This document shows, piece after piece, positions 5,475-8,210 of a DNA stretch of 8,210 bases. Position 1 is the first letter of the stretch, and every line of letters begins with the position of its first letter. Under the pieces are notes generated by a model. The model made no database searches. It was not told where the DNA came from and saw nothing but the letters and a program-made list of their open reading frames with translations. The stretch is from NCBI GenBank assembly GCA_041583015.1, contig JBFHGR010000131.1, positions 1 through 8,210 of the forward strand, given 5' to 3'. Made by a program: the position numbers and the translations under genes. The DNA is from Parvicella sp041583015. GTDB lineage: Bacteria > Bacteroidota > Bacteroidia > Flavobacteriales_D > Parvicellaceae.

Positions 5475-7034
5475 ATGACAGAACAAAAACAACAACTAGA
5501 AGCACAACTGTGGAACATTGCCAATACCCTAAGAGGTAAAATGGATGCAGATGATTTTCGAGATTATATATTAGGATTTATCTTTTATAAGTACCTCAGT
5601 AAAAAGATGGAATTGTATGCCAATGAAATCTTACAACCAGATGGACTGACTTTTGACCAGGTGGAAGGACACGACCAAGAGGAAGAATTATTGGCTGCTA
5701 TTAAGGATATGGCATTGGACAAATTAGGGTTTTTCTTAAAACCTTCTGAGTTGTTCTCTGAATTGGCAAGAAGAGGAAATGCTGGTGGTAAGAACCAGTT
5801 TATATTGAGTGATTTGGCTAAGGTGCTTAACCACATTGAGCAAAGCACTATGGGTTCTGAGAGTGAAGAGGATTTTGGTAACTTGTTTGAAGATTTAGAT
5901 TTGACGAGTTCTAAACTAGGCAAATCAGAGAATGACAAAAATGAGTTAATAGTAAAAGTACTTGCTCACTTGGAGGAGATTGACTTTGATTTGGAGAATA
6001 CCGAAAGTGATGTGTTGGGTGATGCTTATGAATACTTGATTGGGAAATTTGCCAGTGGAGCAGGGAAGAAAGCAGGGGAGTTTTATACACCGCAAGAAGT
6101 TTCTAAGGTATTGGCGCAGTTGGTTACCGTAGGTAAAGACAAAATAAAAAATGTGTATGACCCTACTTGTGGTTCTGGTTCTTTGCTACTACGTGTGGCC
6201 AAAGAGTTGAAAAATGAGCCATCGTTTTATGGGCAGGAAATGAATCCTACTACGTATAACTTGTGCCGCATGAACATGATCATGCACGATGTTCGTTATA
6301 ACAAATTTGATATTAAGAATGAAAATACTTTAGATAAACCACAACACATAGATGATAGGTTTGAAGCCATTGTAGCCAATCCTCCTTTCTCTGCCAAGTG
6401 GAGTGCCAGCCCATTGTTTATGAGTGACGACCGTTTCTCTGCTTATGGAAAATTGGCACCTAGCAGTAAAGCAGATTTTGCCTTTGTACAGCACATGGTG
6501 CACCAACTGGCAGACAATGGTACTATGGCTTGTGTATTGCCCCACGGAGTATTGTTTAGAGGTGCTGCCGAAGGACATATACGTAAGTACCTCATTGCAG
6601 ACCGTAACTATCTTGATGCGGTGATTGGATTGCCTGCCAATATCTTTTATGGGACGAGTATCCCAACTTGTATTTTGGTAATAAGAAAAGATAGAAAACC
6701 AAGTGATGATGTATTGTTTATAGACGCTAGTCAACATTTTGAAAAGGTGAAAACCCAAAACATATTGCGTGAAGCAGACATTGAAAAAATTGTTGCTACA
6801 TATACCAACCGTACTACAGAGGATAAGTATAGTTATGTAGCCACACTAAAGGAAATTGAAGAAAATGATTACAACCTAAATATACCTCGTTATGTAGATA
6901 CTTTTGAGGAAGAAGAGCCAGTAGATATAGCAGCAGTGTCTAAAGAATTGAAAGCCATAGATAAAGACATGAAGCAAGTGGATGATACCATTGCAGGATT
7001 TTGCAAGGAATTAGGAATTGATACACCGTTTTAA
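5475..7034 (+). CDS. hsdM: Type I restriction-modification system, methyltransferase subunit HsdM
   Basis: This subunit methylates adenine N6 at the sites chosen by HsdS and is needed for both modification and restriction by the HsdR-M-S complex. The 519-residue product starts MTEQKQQLEAQLWNIANTLRG; the helical HsdM N-terminal domain covers about 1-145 (DFRDYILGFIFYKYLSKKMELY). The methyltransferase domain follows, with AdoMet-binding motif I DPTCGSGSLLL (D229 onward) and catalytic motif IV NPPF (N302-F305). The C-terminal part ends in NYNLNIPRYVDTFEEEEPVDI and a coiled tail. Length and N-terminal sequence resemble M.EcoR124I, hence type IC. An in-frame TTG at 5433 would add 14 residues, but the ATG at 5475 matches the usual family start. 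hsdS follows 41 bases downstream. The frame is intact and all key motifs are present. Confidence 0.96.
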   Translation: MTEQKQQLEAQLWNIANTLRGKMDADDFRDYILGFIFYKYLSKKMELYANEILQPDGLTFDQVEGHDQEEELLAAIKDMALDKLGFFLKPSELFSELARRGNAGGKNQFILSDLAKVLNHIEQSTMGSESEEDFGNLFEDLDLTSSKLGKSENDKNELIVKVLAHLEEIDFDLENTESDVLGDAYEYLIGKFASGAGKKAGEFYTPQEVSKVLAQLVTVGKDKIKNVYDPTCGSGSLLLRVAKELKNEPSFYGQEMNPTTYNLCRMNMIMHDVRYNKFDIKNENTLDKPQHIDDRFEAIVANPPFSAKWSASPLFMSDDRFSAYGKLAPSSKADFAFVQHMVHQLADNGTMACVLPHGVLFRGAAEGHIRKYLIADRNYLDAVIGLPANIFYGTSIPTCILVIRKDRKPSDDVLFIDASQHFEKVKTQNILREADIEKIVATYTNRTTEDKYSYVATLKEIEENDYNLNIPRYVDTFEEEEPVDIAAVSKELKAIDKDMKQVDDTIAGFCKELGIDTPF

Positions 7035-7036
7035 AA

Positions 7037-7052
7037 CCTTAGAATTCTAAGG
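7037..7052. repeat. Perfect 16-base palindrome in the hsdM-hsdS gap
   Basis: CCTTAGAATTCTAAGG is fully self-complementary and starts 2 bases after the hsdM stop codon. As RNA it can form a hairpin with up to about six pairs around a small loop, but no U-run follows, so it is not a standard terminator. It may protect the 3' end of the hsdM message, tune hsdS expression, or be a protein-binding site. Confidence 0.6.
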
Positions 7053-7075
7053 AATTAAATAATGAAATTTAGAAT

Positions 7076-8210
7076 ATGGAAGTAGCAACTAAAAAAACAA
7101 AACAACTCGTTCCTGAATTGCGGTTTAAGGAGTTTGATGAGATGTGGAACAGTCAATTACTTGGAAATATTGTATCCAAAGTAGGTAGCGGAAGCACACC
7201 TTCAGGAGGAGTTCAAGTTTATCAAAAAGAGGGGGTTCCTTTTATTCGAAGTCAAAATGTAACAGGTAACGAATTAGTACTTGACGAAACTCATATTTCT
7301 GAAAGTATCAACCGTAAAATGAAAGGGAGTATTGTTAAGGCTCATGATATTTTATTAAATATAACAGGAGGATCTATAGGGCGTTCATGTGTCGTACCTT
7401 CTAATTTTGTTATTGGGAATGTAAACCAGCACGTTTGTATTATCCGTTTAAAATCAGGTTACACTCCAAGGTTTTTACAGCCATTTTTAGCTTCGCATAA
7501 AGGTCAGAAACTTTTATACCAAGGAATGACTGGAAGTGGTAGGGAAGGAATTAATTTTCAGAGTATTCGTTTGTTTAAACTTACAATCCCCTCCCTCCCC
7601 GAACAACAAAAAATAGCCTCCTTTTTAAGTGCGGTAGATGAAAAAATACAGCAGCTCACCAAAAAGGCGGCATTATTGGAGCAATACAAAAAAGGGGTGA
7701 TGCAGCAATTGTTCTCAGGTAAATTGAGGTTTAAAGATGAGAATGGGAAGGATTATCCGGAGTGGGAGGAGAAGAGATTGGGGGATGTAGCTACTTTCTT
7801 AAAAGGAAAAGGAATTTCAAAAGCAGATCTTTCAGACGAAGGAGTTTTAGAGTGTATTAGATATGGAGAATTATACACTGTTTATGGAGAAACTATTGTT
7901 GAAGTCGCCTCTAGAACCAATGTTCCAAAAAAAGAATTAGTATTAAGTGAAATTGATGATGTGATAATACCCGCTTCTGGTGAAACTCAAATTGACATTG
8001 CGACAGCATCATGTGTAAGGAAGTCTAACGTTGCTTTAGGTGGAGATTTGAATATAATTCGAAGTTCAAATGATGGAGTATTTTTAGCTTACTATTTAAA
8101 TAATGCTTTGAAACTTGATATCGCAAGATTATCACAAGGCATTTCAGTAGTTCATCTTTATTCTAGTCAATTGAAGTCATTGAAAATAGATATCCCTTCA
8201 ATAGATGAAC
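7076..8210 (+). CDS. hsdS: Type I restriction-modification system, specificity subunit HsdS (partial, C-terminus off the right edge)
   Basis: Open from the ATG at 7076 to the window edge: 378 codons of a protein usually 390-450 residues long. HsdS recognises the split DNA target and holds two HsdM copies. The architecture is complete apart from the last conserved region: an N-terminal segment VPELRFKEFDEMWNSQLLGNIVSKV (about 12-36); target-recognition domain 1 to about 170 (PFIRSQNVTG, DILLNITGGSIGRS); the central conserved LPEQQKIASFLSAVDEKI helix (174-191) with its coiled coil and LFSGKLRFKDENGKDYPEWEEKRLGDV (about 212-238), which repeats the N-terminal pattern; and target-recognition domain 2 (about 239-370). 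The sequence stops at IDIPSIDE, where a second PEQQK-like helix would follow. An in-frame stop at 7070 fixes the start at 7076 or later. It is cotranscribed with hsdM; the bases recognised cannot be read from the sequence. Confidence 0.95.
   Translation, partial: MEVATKKTKQLVPELRFKEFDEMWNSQLLGNIVSKVGSGSTPSGGVQVYQKEGVPFIRSQNVTGNELVLDETHISESINRKMKGSIVKAHDILLNITGGSIGRSCVVPSNFVIGNVNQHVCIIRLKSGYTPRFLQPFLASHKGQKLLYQGMTGSGREGINFQSIRLFKLTIPSLPEQQKIASFLSAVDEKIQQLTKKAALLEQYKKGVMQQLFSGKLRFKDENGKDYPEWEEKRLGDVATFLKGKGISKADLSDEGVLECIRYGELYTVYGETIVEVASRTNVPKKELVLSEIDDVIIPASGETQIDIATASCVRKSNVALGGDLNIIRSSNDGVFLAYYLNNALKLDIARLSQGISVVHLYSSQLKSLKIDIPSIDE

Noticed and set aside
5585..5938. 117-codon minus-strand frame inside hsdM
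   Set aside because: Antisense shadow of the HsdM N-terminal domain, rich in serine and leucine as expected from reversed codons; no motif or start context.
6330..6758. 142-codon open frame on the minus strand inside hsdM
   Set aside because: It lies wholly antisense to the conserved methyltransferase domain, has no recognisable domain, and its composition reads as the shadow of hsdM codons.
7588..7600. C-rich run CCCCTCCCTCCCC in hsdS as a possible phase-variable or quadruplex element
   Set aside because: It encodes the conserved IPSLPE segment, its C-runs are only 3-4 bases long, and the reading frame is intact, so ordinary coding explains it.

Overview
The window looks like AT-rich chromosomal DNA from a member of the Bacteroidota, most likely a flavobacterium. 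The reasons are: short start regions with no Shine-Dalgarno sequence before any of the seven complete genes or the hsdS start; promoter candidates of the Bacteroidota type (-33 TTG-like, -7 TAnnTTTG-like) before two genes; and gene families typical of that group. This assignment is an inference from sequence style and has not been tested by a database search.

Left part, minus strand (1-5009). In order of transcription it holds: a small-conductance mechanosensitive channel of the MscS family (5009-4182); a 139-residue zinc-ribbon plus helix-turn-helix protein whose N-terminal half resembles the InsA part of IS1-type transposases (4100-3681); an outer-membrane beta-barrel, porin-like protein (3580-2342); the DUF4212 small subunit (2330-2061) and the large subunit (2021-243) of a two-part sodium:solute symporter of the VC_2705 type; and a small two-helix membrane protein that runs off the left edge (180-1). 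The porin, DUF4212 protein and symporter are tightly spaced and probably form one transport operon: the porin lets a small solute, possibly acetate or another carboxylate, through the outer membrane and the Na+ symporter takes it across the inner membrane. The InsA-like protein lies directly upstream in the same direction and has no recombinase domain, so it may be a domesticated transposase fragment that regulates this operon. A concentric dyad stands immediately before the porin start, and a hairpin separates the symporter from the last small gene.

Middle (5010-5432). This is a 423-base intergenic stretch between divergent genes. It contains a good promoter candidate for the mscS-like gene and two short inverted repeats with identical geometry (7-base arms, 5-base spacer), one of them close upstream of hsdM.

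Right part, plus strand (5475-8210). This is the start of a type I restriction-modification locus related to the EcoR124I (type IC) group: a complete HsdM methyltransferase subunit, a 41-base gap carrying a perfect 16-base palindrome, and an HsdS specificity subunit that is open to the right edge and lacks only its C-terminal end. HsdR is not in the window. Nothing proves a wholly new system here. The best candidate for something little described is the transposase-derived regulator coupled to the porin/symporter operon.
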